A stretch of DNA of 5,499 bases from an uncultured Actinomycetes bacterium (GTDB lineage Bacteria > Actinomycetota > Thermoleophilia > Gaiellales > F1-60-MAGs149): NCBI GenBank assembly GCA_903847495.1, contig CAINDT010000088.1, positions 1 through 5,499 of the forward strand. The letters are read 5' to 3'. Within the stretch, counting starts at the first letter, position 1. Each line of letters opens with the position of its first letter. Shown here piece by piece: positions 5,356-5,499 of this stretch. Under the pieces are notes generated by a model, which saw only the letters and a program-made list of their open reading frames with translations, was not told the origin of the DNA and made no database searches. The translations under genes and the position numbers were made by a program.

Positions 5356-5499
5356 CTACTCGACCATGACGGCCGCAACGGTGCGGTTGGTCGCCGGGTC
5401 GATCAGCACCATGCTGCCCATGGCGCGATTCTCGCCGTAGGGCTCGATCACCAGGGGCTGGGCGGCGAGGAGCGAGACGATGCCGAGATCGTTGGCCTC
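5356..5499 (-). CDS. cysN: Sulfate adenylyltransferase large subunit CysN, C-terminal end (cut by right window edge)
   Basis: Only the last 47 codons and a TAG stop are in the window. They are in frame to the edge, starting EANDLGIVSLLAAQPL. The tail PYGENRAMGSMVLIDPATN (residues 20-38 of the visible part) followed by RTVAAVMVE matches the end of the third domain of CysN, where ENRxTGxFILIDxxTNxTVAAGMI is typical. CysN is the GTPase subunit that works with CysD to make adenosine 5'-phosphosulfate from ATP and sulfate in the cytoplasm, the first step of sulfate assimilation. The reading frame stops right after this domain, so no APS-kinase domain is fused as in CysNC. The usual Gly in AAGM is Val here. 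The GTP-binding part lies outside the window, so the call rests on a short stretch. Another EF-Tu-like barrel protein is less likely. Confidence 0.78.
   Translation of the reverse strand, partial: EANDLGIVSLLAAQPLVIEPYGENRAMGSMVLIDPATNRTVAAVMVE

Noticed and set aside
1..5499. Mobile element, CRISPR array, tRNA, rRNA or multi-gene defence system
   Set aside because: No transposase or integrase, no terminal repeats, no regular direct-repeat array, no tRNA-like cloverleaf and no defence-type domains were seen.

Overview
The window is high-GC DNA (about two thirds G+C by eye). It fits an actinobacterium, and Thermoleophilia/Solirubrobacterales-like is my best guess. The reasons are codon choice, a GTG-started translation-factor gene with no visible ribosome-binding site, TANNCT-type -10 elements, and a secreted Thr/Ala-rich protein with a fibronectin type III module. 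The lineage is an inference; no rRNA or other phylogenetic marker was compared.

Layout: (1) Bases 1-471, minus strand: the N-terminal half of a cyclase-family metal-dependent hydrolase, whose gene runs off the left edge. (2) 555-1466, minus strand: a secreted alpha/beta hydrolase 83 bases upstream of the cyclase and possibly co-transcribed with it. (3) 1467-1587: a divergent promoter region. (4) 1588-3417, plus strand: complete typA/bipA, a ribosome-associated GTPase, with a putative -10 placed so that the mRNA would be leaderless. (5) 3418-3596: a 179-base intergenic region with three inverted repeats, the first a strong terminator-like stem just after the typA stop. (6) 3597-5078, plus strand: a secreted BspA-like leucine-rich-repeat protein with an FN3 domain and a C-terminal beta-rich module. 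(7) 5079-5355: a convergent intergenic region with several hairpins. (8) 5356-5499, minus strand: the last 47 codons of a CysN-like sulfate adenylyltransferase large subunit, whose gene runs off the right edge.

The genes do not form one pathway. typA is a housekeeping stress/ribosome-biogenesis factor, cysN belongs to sulfate assimilation, and the LRR and hydrolase products are predicted to be exported. The only plausible operon is hydrolase-cyclase. I see no mobile element, CRISPR array, rRNA or tRNA, and no convincing new multi-gene system. The most unusual parts are the structured intergenic regions, the leaderless typA arrangement with a motif shared with the LRR promoter, and the cysteine-bearing LRR/FN3 exoprotein.
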